This document shows positions 51,453 through 60,793 of a stretch of 64,000 nucleotides of DNA, piece after piece (position 1 is the first letter of the stretch; every line of letters starts with the position of its first letter). The stretch spans positions 1-64,000 of the forward strand of contig DATMZR010000023.1 in the NCBI GenBank assembly GCA_035573435.1. The letters are read 5' to 3'. This DNA is from Solirubrobacterales bacterium (GTDB lineage Bacteria; Actinomycetota; Thermoleophilia; Solirubrobacterales; 70-9). The position numbers were made by a program, and so were the translations under genes. The notes below the pieces were generated by a model, which was not told the DNA's origin, made no database searches, and was given only the letters and a program-made list of their open reading frames with translations.

Positions 51453-51752
51453 TCAGGCGGTCTGGTGCTCCACCACGTCGTACATGCCGTCGGCGCTGAC
51501 CGACTCCACAAACGGCGCGATGGCCGCGAGCTGCTCGTCGTATCCCGAGTAGGCGCTCGAAGCGCGCAGCTCGTCTAGCGTGCCGTCGAAGAGGCCGAAG
51601 CAGATCACCTCGTCAGGGTCACCCGAGTTGCGGATCATGAAGAACTGTGAACCGGACGGCATCCCCTCAGTGCTTTCGTCTGCCATGAACGCCTCCCGAA
51701 ACTCGTCGAACGTCCCAGGCTTCAGCTTGCGAACGGTGAGCGCGCAGATCAC
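51453..51752 (-). CDS. Small ABM/EthD-like protein
   Basis: A 99-residue protein of the dimeric alpha-beta barrel type: CALTVRKLKPGTFDEFREAF opening, FMIRNSGDPDEVICFGLFDG, and EQLAAIAPFVESVSADGMYDVV. The usual monooxygenase or ligand-binding role cannot be confirmed. GTG start with GAGGAGCTGGAA. Located just 3' of the CocE gene, convergent to it. Confidence 0.75.
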   Translation of the reverse strand: MICALTVRKLKPGTFDEFREAFMADESTEGMPSGSQFFMIRNSGDPDEVICFGLFDGTLDELRASSAYSGYDEQLAAIAPFVESVSADGMYDVVEHQTA

Positions 51753-51833
51753 TTCCAGCTCCTCTCCTAGGGGTCGGGCTGGAAGCTACCACCGCGGGCA
51801 GGGTCGCTCGTAGCAACCCTCGAAGGCCACGAT

Positions 51834-53405
51834 CTATCCCGCGGGCACCGCGGTTTCCTCGACGACAGCAGGTGCGCATGCGGCTTCGCGTCCGGGTCGC
51901 AGGGGGGTCCCGGACACCCCACATGTGTAGTCGGTCGCGATTCGGTCGGGGGTATCGCCTTCAGGCACGGGCTCCGCCTCCAGCACCTCATCGCTGATCG
52001 TCAGCCAGGCCAGGATCCCGCCCACCGCCGCAAGCCCAGCGCAAACGACCATCGCCATGTGAAACCCGTCCGTCATCGCGGCGGGGTCATAGAACTGGTC
52101 GCCCGTGATGCCTGCAGCCAGTGGGAGCACGGCCACAGCCAGCAAGCTGGCAACCCGCGAGACCGCGTTGTTGATCCCGGAGGCGATCCCCGAGTGGCGG
52201 GCATCGGCGGCGGCAAGGACGGTGGCCGTTACGGGCGCCACCACCAGGGTCAGGCCAAGCCCGAAGATGATCACCGGGGGCGCGATGCCCGTGACGTAGG
52301 AGTCGCCCGGGTCGATGCGCGTCATCAAGAGCAGGCCTACCGCGATCACCAGCGGGCCGACGGTGAGCGGAATCCTGGCGCCGATCCGCTGGGCAAGGGC
52401 ACCCGAACGGGCCGAGAACGCGAGCATCAGGGCGGTCACCGGCAGCGATGCCGCGCCGGCGGCAAGGGGCGAGTAGCCGAGCGCCACCTGCAAGAACGCC
52501 ACGAAGAGAAAGAAGAACCCGCCGAGCGCGGCGTACACCGCGAAGGTGACGAGGTTGGCGGCGCTGAACTGCCGCGAGGCGAACATGCCGAGCGGCATCA
52601 TGGGATTCGGGCTGCGCCGCTCGGCGAACAGGAAGGCGACCAGGGCAACCACTCCGCCAATCGCCCCGATCAGCACGGGGGCGGAGGGCCAATTGCCTGG
52701 GCCTTCGATCAGGGCGTACGTCGTACCCGCCAGTCCGAGCGCAGCGAGCGCCGCGCCGCCGAAGTCGAGGCGCCCACTCGCTGTCGGGTCGCGAGTCTCG
52801 GGAACGTGGCGAACAGCCATCGCCGCGACGAGGACGCCCAGCGGCAGGTTGATCAGGAAGATCGCTCGCCAGGAGACGGCCTCAACCAGGTAGCCGCCCA
52901 GGAGCGGGCCGAGCGCCGTCGCAACGCCGCCCAGGCCGGACCAGGCGCCGATCGCGCGCGCGCGGTCGCCGGGGCGGAAGCTCGACTCGATCATTGCCAG
53001 GCTGCCGGGTGTTAGGAGGGCTCCGCCGATCCCCTGGAGCAGCCGAGCGGCGACGAGCATGGAGGCATTCGGGGCAGCGGCACAAAGCAACGATGCGACG
53101 GTGAACACGACGACCCCGACGACGAAGATGCGCCGCCGGCCGTGACGGTCCCCGAGCGATCCCCCAAGGAGGATCAAGGAGGCGAGCGTCAGGAGGTAGC
53201 CGTTCAGTATCCACTGGAGGGAGCTGGTCGACGCGCCAAGGTCTTCGCCGATGTCCGGCAGAGCAACGTTGACGACGGTGCCGTCGAGGAAGGCCATCCC
53301 GGAGCCCAATACCGCCACCGCGAGAACCCAGTGGCCCCGGGGGCTATCAAAGCTCACCTCCACGTCGCTGCCGGAGGCTCCGGTGCCGACCGGATCTGCC
53401 ATCAA
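51834..53405 (-). CDS. MFS transporter, DHA2-type drug exporter
   Basis: A 523-residue major facilitator with about 14 helices, DHA2 type: WVLAVAVLGSGMAFLDGTVV, motif A GGSLGDRHGRRRIFVVGVVV, and motif C GLGGVATALGPLLGGYLV. A Pro-rich, probably disordered C-terminal tail (EPVPEGDTPDRIATD) closes it. ATG has AGGAGTAGTT. A DsbA-family gene lies upstream on the same strand; the first DHA2 gene of this window is at 33317-34888. Confidence 0.9.
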   Translation of the reverse strand: MMADPVGTGASGSDVEVSFDSPRGHWVLAVAVLGSGMAFLDGTVVNVALPDIGEDLGASTSSLQWILNGYLLTLASLILLGGSLGDRHGRRRIFVVGVVVFTVASLLCAAAPNASMLVAARLLQGIGGALLTPGSLAMIESSFRPGDRARAIGAWSGLGGVATALGPLLGGYLVEAVSWRAIFLINLPLGVLVAAMAVRHVPETRDPTASGRLDFGGAALAALGLAGTTYALIEGPGNWPSAPVLIGAIGGVVALVAFLFAERRSPNPMMPLGMFASRQFSAANLVTFAVYAALGGFFFLFVAFLQVALGYSPLAAGAASLPVTALMLAFSARSGALAQRIGARIPLTVGPLVIAVGLLLMTRIDPGDSYVTGIAPPVIIFGLGLTLVVAPVTATVLAAADARHSGIASGINNAVSRVASLLAVAVLPLAAGITGDQFYDPAAMTDGFHMAMVVCAGLAAVGGILAWLTISDEVLEAEPVPEGDTPDRIATDYTCGVSGTPLRPGREAACAPAVVEETAVPAG

Positions 53406-53512
53406 CTACTCCTGAACAGGCCGGGCCCAGCGGCGCGGCCATTCGTTGATGGACCACCTGGCCGGCTTCACGGACGACCCCCGTGAGATAGAGCCGCTGC
53501 CCGGTGTGTCGT

Positions 53513-54052
53513 TCAACGCCTCGACTCCTCGATCTTGGCCGGGACGATCTGCGCGAGCCGGCGCCAAGGACCCTCCAGGCGCTCCCCGTTGACGAAGAAG
53601 GTCGGGGTGCCGTGGACTCCCGCGCGCTCACCCCCTGCGACATCCTCGATGACACGCTCGCGAAAGGTGCGCTCCCCCAGTGCCGCCTCGACCTCATCGG
53701 TATCCAGCTCGAGCCGCGACGCCACGGAGAGCAGATCCTGATGCGAGAACTCCTCCCGCCCCGAAAGCAACAGCGAGTGTGCCTCCCAGAACTTTCCGTG
53801 GACGGCGGCGAGCTCGGAGAGCTCGGCAGCACGGTCCGCCCCGGGATGCAGCTCGGCGTCGGGAAGGTGTCGCCACACGAGACGGAGGGTCTCGAAGCGA
53901 TCCAGGAGCGACTTCACCGGCAAACTGGCCGCAAAGCAGAACGGACAGCCGAAGTCGCCGTACTCGACCAGTGTCAGCTGCGGCGAGCCGGCACCCATCA
54001 CGTGATCGCGCCCTTCGATCGGCGGTAGGGAGCTTGAGGGAGGCTGGGGCAC
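53513..54052 (-). CDS. DsbA-family thioredoxin-fold protein with CPFC motif
   Basis: A 179-residue DsbA-like protein with an intact active site CPFC (EYGDFGCPFCFAASLPV) and cis-Pro motif GTPTFFVNG. The insert ELHPGADRAAELSELAAVHGKFWEAH is the usual helical domain. No signal peptide is seen, so cytosolic. GTG at 54052 has GAGGGC ahead; TTG at 54079 is possible. The family sequence DHVMGAGSPQLTLVEYGDFGC resembles DHVRGAAGARVILEYGDYEC at 23869-24396 and DHIRGSERAPVTLVEYGDYQC in the NhaA fusion. Confidence 0.85.
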   Translation of the reverse strand: MPQPPSSSLPPIEGRDHVMGAGSPQLTLVEYGDFGCPFCFAASLPVKSLLDRFETLRLVWRHLPDAELHPGADRAAELSELAAVHGKFWEAHSLLLSGREEFSHQDLLSVASRLELDTDEVEAALGERTFRERVIEDVAGGERAGVHGTPTFFVNGERLEGPWRRLAQIVPAKIEESRR

Positions 54053-54153
54053 GCCCTCTACGTTACGCGGAGCGCGCAACTTGACCGCTTTGACACGCTT
54101 GTCTTATCGCCAATTGACCCAATGCCCGGGCGGTCTCTCTGAAAGGGGCAAGC

Positions 54154-54468
54154 ATGACCACCTGCACTCACCTCGATCACATTCGGATCACCGAGCTCCC
54201 GGAATCCGTCGACGGCTGCGAAGAATGCCTCAAGGCCGGGGAGCCATGGTTCCACCTGCGGATCTGTCTCGAATGCGGCCAGGTCGGTTGTTGTGATAGC
54301 TCGCCGAACAGGCACGCCTCATCGCACGCGGCCCAGGCCGGTCATCCGTTGATCCGATCGCTTCAGCCGGGCGAGGCCTGGGCCTTCTGCTTCGTCGACG
54401 AGGTTGGCCTGGAGGTCCCGCAAGTACACGGCGAGACACGAATCCCGCCCTCGCCACTGGGCGGCTGA
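54154..54468 (+). CDS. UBP-type zinc-finger protein
   Basis: A 104-residue Zn-finger protein of the UBP (ubiquitin-hydrolase-like) type found in many actinobacteria: CTHLDHIRI, then GCEECLKAGEPWFHLRICLECG, then CCDSSPNRHASSHAAQAGHPL. Conserved Cys and His form two or three Zn sites. Bacterial relatives have no established role, perhaps protein or redox binding. ATG has GAAAGGGGCAAGC. Confidence 0.88.
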   Translation: MTTCTHLDHIRITELPESVDGCEECLKAGEPWFHLRICLECGQVGCCDSSPNRHASSHAAQAGHPLIRSLQPGEAWAFCFVDEVGLEVPQVHGETRIPPSPLGG

Positions 54469-54469
54469 T

Positions 54470-54485
54470 GCGCGTGAGGACGCGC
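54470..54485. terminator. Small hairpin between convergent genes
   Basis: GCGCGT-gagg-ACGCGC, 6-bp stem with a tetraloop, between the stops of the zinc-finger gene and the DoxX-like gene. Confidence 0.35.
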
Positions 54486-54847
54486 TACTCCGTTCCCCGC
54501 CATGTCAGCCAGGCGAACAGGCCTTGCACAGGCAGTCGCGCGTACAGGAGTGCCGGCGGGAAGCGCCGGAACTTCTGGGGCCGCAAGGCCATGTGGACAT
54601 TGGCCCAGTAGACGGCCAGGAGCGTCGCCAGCAGCCACCAGCGAGCGGCCGGGCGGGCGCGGTCCGAGAGCACGGCCAGTCCGCCGGCCAGCTCGGCCGC
54701 CCCCGATGCCACGTTGACCTCGCTCTTCCACCGCTCGAATGGCGGCGGCACGATCGCCTCATAGAACTTGGGGGCCCGGAAGTGGTTGAGCCCGTTCGCG
54801 ACCCAGAATGCGGCCGCGCCGTATCGCCATCCCCGTGAGCCACCCAT
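54485..54847 (-). CDS. DoxX-like membrane protein
   Basis: A 120-residue protein with about four membrane helices: YGAAAFWVANGLNHFRAPKFY opens it, then AAELAGGLAVLSDRA, WWLLATLLAVYWANVHMALR and PVQGLFAWLTW. This is the DoxX/DUF417-like pattern. Role unclear; relatives are linked to redox or sulfur metabolism. ATG at 54847 lies where homology starts; the frame is open further upstream through the neighbour. Confidence 0.75.
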   Translation of the reverse strand: MGGSRGWRYGAAAFWVANGLNHFRAPKFYEAIVPPPFERWKSEVNVASGAAELAGGLAVLSDRARPAARWWLLATLLAVYWANVHMALRPQKFRRFPPALLYARLPVQGLFAWLTWRGTE

Positions 54848-54863
54848 GGGCGGAAGGCTAAAG

Positions 54864-55790
54864 TCAGTGGACCGGCGGCGGAGTGCCCCTCGCGCTGCCG
54901 GCGAGGACCGGGTCCCACTCGCACACGGCGCAGGCGTGTTGAAAGGCCGACTGGGCGAACTCAACCGCCAACCCGCGAGGATCGGTCTCGGAGCGGATGT
55001 CATCCCAATCGAGCACGAACTCTCCGAGGTCCGCGTCCCAGTGGGCTGGTGCGGGATCAAGATCGGCTTCGGAGAAACCATCTCGTGTTGGGTAGGCCAA
55101 GGCGAAGAAGGCCGCCTTGCCGTACTTCTGGTCGCCCGGCCACCAGCCGATCCCGATCTGCTCGGCGTCACCCGAGTTCCGCATGATGAAGTCGTCGGTT
55201 GGGGGATCGACCGCCGTCCCGGAATAGAAGGAAACGGCCAGGTCGAAGGTTCCCCACCATGCGTTCACCGGGGTGGAGCGGCCGCGATAAGGCGCGCGGA
55301 ACTCGGCAAGAGCCAGCGCTGCCTGCGTGGCGGCGGCGAAGTAGGAGTCCACCTGATCAGCTTCATAGGTGGAGTGCTCACGGTCCTCGTCCAGCGGGAT
55401 GTCCCAGAAAGTCTCCTGCGGTGTTGGATTGATCTCCACCCGGCCGCCGAGGCGTTCCACGGCGTCCAGCACCTCGCGCGTCACGTCGGCAACCGGCCGG
55501 TGCGGGGTGAGGGGAATCCGCGTCTCGCGTCCGTCGCTGTGCTCGATCAGCGCTTCGTGGGTACGCAGGTCAAGTCCGGCGACGATCGCCCCTGAGCCGT
55601 CGGGCGCCGGCAACGCCTGGGTCTCCCAACCGCGCGGCGTGAGACGGAGGGCGGCGTGCTGAAGCTGCGGCGCGGGCGGAGCTAGCTCCACGGCCAGCTT
55701 GCCGGGGATCTGGGTGAGAGCGTGAAGCGTGTCGCAGGTTGCGCTCCACCCCTCGTAAGACAGTGCAGGCCAGGTAGAGGACGTCTTCAC
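54864..55790 (-). CDS. DUF5996-family protein
   Basis: A 308-residue protein: WPALSYEGWSATCDTLHALTQIPGKLAVELAPP is cut here to its landmarks TWPALSYEGWSAT and HALTQIPGKLAV. Further family features are NPTPQETFWDIPLDED, AFRAPYRGRSTPVN-like EFRAPYRGRSTPVNAWWG and the closing FAQSAFQHACAVCEWDPVL. DUF5996 has no known function. GTG start with AAAGGGGAACC. Convergent on nothing; upstream of the DoxX-like gene on the same strand, 16 bases apart. Confidence 0.87.
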   Translation of the reverse strand: MKTSSTWPALSYEGWSATCDTLHALTQIPGKLAVELAPPAPQLQHAALRLTPRGWETQALPAPDGSGAIVAGLDLRTHEALIEHSDGRETRIPLTPHRPVADVTREVLDAVERLGGRVEINPTPQETFWDIPLDEDREHSTYEADQVDSYFAAATQAALALAEFRAPYRGRSTPVNAWWGTFDLAVSFYSGTAVDPPTDDFIMRNSGDAEQIGIGWWPGDQKYGKAAFFALAYPTRDGFSEADLDPAPAHWDADLGEFVLDWDDIRSETDPRGLAVEFAQSAFQHACAVCEWDPVLAGSARGTPPPVH

Positions 55791-55884
55791 GGTTCCCCTT
55801 TCTGATCGTTCAAGGGCCGTCGAGGCCCCTGGAGTTATACGCCCGGTGACAGGGAGCTTCCGGTTCGGCTAAGACTCCCCGCGC

Positions 55885-57087
55885 TTGATCGACGTCGACA
55901 CAGGCTCCTTCTTCGCCATTACGTTGGCAGCGGCGCTTGCTGCGGTGACCGTGACCGTGTTGCCGCGCAAGGTTGCCCCGCCAGTCGTCGTCATCGAGCT
56001 GCTGCTGGGGATCCTGATCGGTCCGCAGGTCCTCGACCTCGCCCACAGCGACGGTTTCGTCGACTTCTTCTCGAACCTCGGGCTCGGCATGCTCTTCTTC
56101 TTCGCCGGATACGAGATCGACTTCGAGCGCATTCGCGGTCGGCCGCTTGCCCTGGGCGCCGTGGGGTGGCTGGTTTCGCTCGCCCTCGCCTACGGGATCG
56201 GCGGGGTGCTGGCGGCAGCCGGGGTCATCCTGTCCCTCGTCTACACGGGCTCGGCGCTGGCGACGACCGCGATCGGGACGCTGATCCCCATCCTGCGCGA
56301 CAACCGCGAGCTGGACACCCGCTTCGGCACCTATCTGCTCGCCGCCGGGTCGGTGGGGGAATTCGGCCCCATCCTTCTCATAACCCTGGTGCTGTCGACG
56401 ACGCACCCCGTCCACGAAGCCGCGATCCTGGTGGCATTCATCGCGCTTGCGATCTTGCTGGCGCTTGCCTCGATGCGGCTGGCGTGGCGCGGCTTTCCGG
56501 CGCTGGAGCGCACCCTCGAGTCGAGCAGCCAGCTCGCGATTCGGATCGCGGTGCTGCTTGTGTTCGGGCTCCTCTTCCTGGCGGGGGAGCTTGGCCTGGA
56601 CATCCTGCTCGGCGGCTTCGTGGCCGGGATGATCACGCGGGCCGCGTTTCGAGGCCGCGAGGTGACTGTGTTCGAGTCCAAGCTGACGGCGGTCGGCTTC
56701 GGTTTCCTGGTCCCCTTCTTCTTCATCGACAGCGGGATCGAGTTCGACCTGGACGCTCTGGGCTCGGCGTCGGCGCAGCTCAAGCTTCTCCTTTTCTTCG
56801 GACTGTTCCTGGTGGTCCGCGGTGTCCCGGCAATGCTCCTCTACCGGCGCCTGCTCGCCCTGCGCGACCGCACCGCGCTGGCGTTCTTCTGTGCCACTGA
56901 GCTGCCGCTGGTGGTGGCGATCACCACGATCGCCACGGAGACGGGGCACATGCGCACCTCGACCGCCGCGGGACTGGTCGGCGCAGCGATGCTGTCGACG
57001 CTGGTCTACCCGTTCGTCGGGCTGGGGCTCCGCAGGGGAGCGGTCGAAGGGCCGGTCTCGGGTGTGCCAGGAACCACTAGTGGGTGA
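55885..57087 (+). CDS. CPA2-family cation:proton antiporter (Kef-like)
   Basis: A 400-residue membrane antiporter of the CPA2 (Na_H_Exchanger) family, about 12 helices: PVVVIELLLGILIGPQVLDL, GLGMLFFFAGYEIDFERIRG, GLDILLGGFVAGMITRAAF and FGFLVPFFFIDSGIEFDLDALG. No RCK domain is attached. It exchanges K+ or Na+ for protons and may be redox- or pH-linked. TTG start at 55885. It converges on glutamate decarboxylase with an 11-base overlap, and both could help at low pH. Confidence 0.87.
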   Translation: MIDVDTGSFFAITLAAALAAVTVTVLPRKVAPPVVVIELLLGILIGPQVLDLAHSDGFVDFFSNLGLGMLFFFAGYEIDFERIRGRPLALGAVGWLVSLALAYGIGGVLAAAGVILSLVYTGSALATTAIGTLIPILRDNRELDTRFGTYLLAAGSVGEFGPILLITLVLSTTHPVHEAAILVAFIALAILLALASMRLAWRGFPALERTLESSSQLAIRIAVLLVFGLLFLAGELGLDILLGGFVAGMITRAAFRGREVTVFESKLTAVGFGFLVPFFFIDSGIEFDLDALGSASAQLKLLLFFGLFLVVRGVPAMLLYRRLLALRDRTALAFFCATELPLVVAITTIATETGHMRTSTAAGLVGAAMLSTLVYPFVGLGLRRGAVEGPVSGVPGTTSG

Positions 57088-58447
57088 CGCTCGTCTTCAC
57101 GCGTCGGCGCTCTGACTCGCTCACCGGGCCCTTCTGCTCGAGCGTCTTGATCGCCCCCGTGAGGTCGTCGGCAAGCGTATCGACGAGTGAGCGGCTGAGG
57201 TTGAGCTTGACGAGAGCGCGCATCATCTTCACGTCCTGGGCGTTCGGCGGCATCGTGTAGGCGGGCACCATCCATCCCCTCTCGGCAGCAAGCTGGAAGG
57301 CGATGTCGAACTCGTCGTAGGGCTTTTGGTCGGCGAGGTTGAAGGCGACCAGCGGCAGCGTTTCCTCCCCGGCTCCGACGATCTGAAACGTGCCGATACC
57401 CTCGATGTCCTGGGCGAGCGACTGGGCATTTCGCTGCATCACCTCCATGACCCAGCGATAGCCCGCCTTGCCGAAGCGCACGAAGTTGTAGTACTGCGCG
57501 ATAACCATCGAGGAGCTGGTCGAAAAGTTGAGCGTGAACGTGGCGTCGGTCTTTCCCAGGTAGTTCTCGTAGAAGACCAGGTCCTCGGCGAGGTCGGACT
57601 TCTCGCGGAAAATCAGCCAGCCGATCCCGGGGTAGACGAGGCCGAACTTGTGCCCGGACGCGTTGATCGATCGCACCTGCTCGAGGCGGAAGTCCCACTC
57701 GGAGCGCGGGTAGAGGAAGGGCCAGACGAAGGCGCCGCTGGCGCCGTCGATGTGGAGGGGGACGTCGAGACCCTTCTTTTCCTTCAGCTCGACCAGGAGG
57801 TCATTGATGCCCGCCACGTCGTCGGCGTGACCGGTGAAGGTGGTGCCTACCACCGCGGCGACGCCGATCGTGTTCTCGTCGACGTGGGGCTCGACGTCCT
57901 CCGGGCCGATCGTGTACTTGCCCGGCTGTAGCGGCACTATCCGCGGCTCCACGTCGAAGTAGCGGCAGAACTTCTCCCAGACCACGTGGACGTCCCCGCC
58001 GAAGACCAGATTGGGTGAGTCCGTGGGCTTGCCGTCGGCCTCGCAGCGCTGGCGCCACTTCCACTTCAGCGACAGGGCCCCCAGCATGATCGCCTCCGAG
58101 GAACCCTGCGTGCTCGTGCCCGTGGTTTCGCCCGGCGCATGGAACAGCTCGGCCAGCATCCGGATACAGCGCTGCTGGATCTCGAAGGTCTGGGGATACT
58201 CGGCGTGGTCGATGAAGTTCCGATGAAGGTTCTCGTCGATCACGATCCGCGCCTCGGGCTCCATCCAGGTGGTTACGAAGGTGGCCAGGTTCCGCTCGGG
58301 AATGCCCTCGACGGCGAGCTCCTGTTGAACCAGGCGCATCGCCGCGATCGGTGTCATGGGGTCCTCTGGGATGGCTTGGTCGGGGGCACCCTCCGCGACC
58401 CAGGCGCCCATCTCTGTGGACTGAGGGAAATTTGATGTGTCGCCCAA
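57077..58447 (-). CDS. gadB: Glutamate decarboxylase
   Basis: PLP-dependent glutamate decarboxylase of 456 residues, close in length to E. coli GadB (466). The PLP Lys267 is in NASGHKFGLVYPG, the substrate loop GTTFTGHADDVAG and TSTQGSSEAIMLGALSLKWKW are conserved. It turns glutamate into GABA and uses up a proton, supporting acid resistance. TTG start is fixed by GAAGGAGGACGCAG. No GadC antiporter is nearby; the overlapping convergent CPA2 antiporter may replace part of that role (inference). Confidence 0.95.
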   Translation of the reverse strand: MGDTSNFPQSTEMGAWVAEGAPDQAIPEDPMTPIAAMRLVQQELAVEGIPERNLATFVTTWMEPEARIVIDENLHRNFIDHAEYPQTFEIQQRCIRMLAELFHAPGETTGTSTQGSSEAIMLGALSLKWKWRQRCEADGKPTDSPNLVFGGDVHVVWEKFCRYFDVEPRIVPLQPGKYTIGPEDVEPHVDENTIGVAAVVGTTFTGHADDVAGINDLLVELKEKKGLDVPLHIDGASGAFVWPFLYPRSEWDFRLEQVRSINASGHKFGLVYPGIGWLIFREKSDLAEDLVFYENYLGKTDATFTLNFSTSSSMVIAQYYNFVRFGKAGYRWVMEVMQRNAQSLAQDIEGIGTFQIVGAGEETLPLVAFNLADQKPYDEFDIAFQLAAERGWMVPAYTMPPNAQDVKMMRALVKLNLSRSLVDTLADDLTGAIKTLEQKGPVSESERRRVKTSVTH

Positions 58448-58559
58448 CTGCGTCCTCCTTCTCGGCCCCGGACGGCCTAACGTGCCGGGATGAGGCAGAT
58501 CAAGTCACGCCGTCTCTAGATCCTATGAGAAGCGACCCACACTCCTCCAGGCAGCGGTC

Positions 58560-59204
58560 GTGAGCGCGCTCGCGTACCGGGAGCGGCCGGCGGCGGGCGA
58601 GCCCGCGGGCCTGCTCGTCCTTCACCACGGCCGAGGGACCGACGAGCACGATCTGCTCGGTCTGGCTGAGGCCCTCGACCCGGACCGTCGCCTGCTCGTC
58701 GTCACGCCGCGTGGCCCGCTCACGCTCTCCGGCTTGCCCGGCAACCACTGGTACGCGGTCCCCCGTGTCGGCTATCCCGACCCCAACACCTTCCACACCG
58801 CTGTTGCCAAGCTGGCCGACTTCCACGACGAGTTGTGGCAGCGCACCGGCATCACGCCGAAGGAGACTGTCCTCGGTGGGTTCTCGATGGGCTCGGTAAT
58901 GAGCTACTCCCTGGGCCTGGCCGCCGACCGCCCCGCACCCGCCGGCATCCTCGCCTTCTCCGGCTTCATCCCAACGGTGGAAGGCTGGCAACCGCACCTC
59001 GCCGATCGCCTCGACCTGCGTGTTTTCATCGCCCATGGCCGCCGTGACCCAGTCATCGAGATCGGCTTCGCTCGGCAGGCTCGCGAGCTGCTCGAAGCGG
59101 ATGGCTTGGAGGTCGAGTATCACGAGTCCGACGTCGCGCATCAGATCGACCCCGCGGATGTATCGGCGGCCGAGCAGTGGCTATCGCGCCTGATGGTGAG
59201 CTGA
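58560..59204 (+). CDS. Phospholipase/carboxylesterase-family hydrolase
   Basis: A 214-residue cytosolic esterase: LLVLHHGRGTDEHDLLGLAE, nucleophile Ser109 in LGGFSMGSVMSYSLGLA, acid in FIAHGRRDPVIEIGFA and His in YHESDVAHQIDPADV. These are the landmarks of the PF02230 family. GTG start. Its stop lies 3 bases before the carboxyltransferase GTG, so the two are probably an operon. Confidence 0.87.
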   Translation: MSALAYRERPAAGEPAGLLVLHHGRGTDEHDLLGLAEALDPDRRLLVVTPRGPLTLSGLPGNHWYAVPRVGYPDPNTFHTAVAKLADFHDELWQRTGITPKETVLGGFSMGSVMSYSLGLAADRPAPAGILAFSGFIPTVEGWQPHLADRLDLRVFIAHGRRDPVIEIGFARQARELLEADGLEVEYHESDVAHQIDPADVSAAEQWLSRLMVS

Positions 59205-59207
59205 GCG

Positions 59208-60782
59208 GTGCCCGAGCACGACGAGCCCATCCGGGACGATCTCGCCGAGCTTCGGCGGCGGCGCGCGCTCACCGAAGACGCCGCGCGCCCGGACGCCGTC
59301 GAGCACCGGCATGAGAAGGGCGGACGGACCGCGCGCGAGAACGTCGCCGATCTCATCGACCCAGGAACATTCGTCGAGTACGGACGGTTTGCGATCGCCG
59401 CCCAACGAGAGCGTCGCGACCTCGGCGAGCTGATCGCCCGCACGCCCGCGGACGGTCTGGTGGGAGGCACCGCGCGCATCAACGGCGACCTGTTCGGCGA
59501 CGAGCGCAGTGCGTGCGCCGTGCTCTCCTACGACTACACCGTGCTGGCCGGCACCCAGGGCGCCCTTGGCCACCGCAAGAAGGATCGGCTCTTCGAGCTG
59601 ATCGAGCGGATGCGGCTGCCCACCGTGTTCTTCGCCGAGGGCGGCGGTGGGCGCCCGGGAGATACCGACTACCCGGTTGTCTCGGCGCTGGACGTTCGCG
59701 CGTTCGCGTTGTGGGCGGGGCTATCGGGGCTGGTGCCGCGGGTTGCGATCGTCAAGGGCTACTGCTTCGCGGGCAACGCCGTCATCGCAGGGTGCGCCGA
59801 TCTCATCGTGGCCACCGAGGACGCGTCAATCGGCATGGGCGGACCGCCGATGATCGCGGGCGGCGGACTCGGGGAGGTCGACGCCGACGCGGTCGGGCCG
59901 ATCGCGACGCAGGCCCCGAACGGCGTCGTCGACGTCGTGGTCGCGGACGAGGCACAGGCCGTCGCGACCACCAAGCGCTTGATCGCCTACTTCCAGGGGA
60001 CCACGACGTCCGGTGTCACACCCGACCAGACACGCATGCGCGAGCACGTTCCCGAGCGCGAGCGTCGCGCGTACGATGTCGCGCCCGTCATCGAGACCCT
60101 TACCGACGAGGGATCGGCGACATTCCTGCGCGAGCGCTTCGCTCCCGAGATGGTCACCGCCCTGGCCCGCATCGAAGGCCGGCCCGTGGGAATCATCGCC
60201 AACAACACCGTCGTCATGGCCGGCGCGATCACGGCCGCGGCAGCCGACAAGGCGGCCCGCTTCCTGCAGCTCTGCGATGCGTTCGACCTGCCGGTGGTCT
60301 CGCTGGTGGACACCCCCGGCTACATGGTGGGGCCGGAGGCCGAAGCCGAGGGGCTCGTGCGCCGCGCCTCGCGCCTGCTCGTTGCCGGGGCCTCGCTGCG
60401 CGTCCCGCTCGTCGCCGTGGTCCTGCGCCGGGGCTACGGCCTCGGCGCGCAGGCGATGGTGGGGGGCAGCCTGCACGAGCCCCTGCTCACGGTGGCGTGG
60501 CCGAGCGCCCACTTGGGGCCGATGGGGCTCGAGGGCGCCGTGCGCCTGGCCCTGCGCAAGGAGCTCGAGGCAATCGGGGACGATGAAGAGCGGGAGCAGC
60601 GCGTGCGGGAGTTCACGGCGGCCGCGCAGGACAACGCCAAGGCGATCAACGCCGCCCAGCTCTTCGAGGTGGACGACGTGATCGATCCCGCCGAGACGCG
60701 CTCGCTCATCGCCGCGACACTCGCCGCCGCCGCGCACCGCCGGCGGCCACGGCGCCTCCACCGGTTCGTCGACACCTGGTAG
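59208..60782 (+). CDS. Acyl-CoA carboxylase carboxyltransferase (beta) subunit
   Basis: A 524-residue carboxyltransferase of the PccB/AccD type. The acyl-CoA and biotin-binding halves are each visible: VVSALDVRAFALWAGLSGLV and AGNAVIAGCADLIVATEDAS in the first half; VVSLVDTPGYMVGPEAEAEG and RRGYGLGAQAMVGGSL in the second. It transfers a carboxyl from biotin to an acyl-CoA. The alpha subunit (biotin carboxylase) is not in this window. Co-transcribed with the esterase before it and perhaps with the hydrolase after it. Confidence 0.9.
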   Translation: MPEHDEPIRDDLAELRRRRALTEDAARPDAVEHRHEKGGRTARENVADLIDPGTFVEYGRFAIAAQRERRDLGELIARTPADGLVGGTARINGDLFGDERSACAVLSYDYTVLAGTQGALGHRKKDRLFELIERMRLPTVFFAEGGGGRPGDTDYPVVSALDVRAFALWAGLSGLVPRVAIVKGYCFAGNAVIAGCADLIVATEDASIGMGGPPMIAGGGLGEVDADAVGPIATQAPNGVVDVVVADEAQAVATTKRLIAYFQGTTTSGVTPDQTRMREHVPERERRAYDVAPVIETLTDEGSATFLRERFAPEMVTALARIEGRPVGIIANNTVVMAGAITAAAADKAARFLQLCDAFDLPVVSLVDTPGYMVGPEAEAEGLVRRASRLLVAGASLRVPLVAVVLRRGYGLGAQAMVGGSLHEPLLTVAWPSAHLGPMGLEGAVRLALRKELEAIGDDEEREQRVREFTAAAQDNAKAINAAQLFEVDDVIDPAETRSLIAATLAAAAHRRRPRRLHRFVDTW

Positions 60783-60793
60783 ATCAAGCATCC

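Noticed and set aside
55810-56949. A 379-codon minus-strand frame opposite the CPA2 antiporter
   Set aside because: It is highly charged and without motifs; the plus strand encodes a membrane antiporter.
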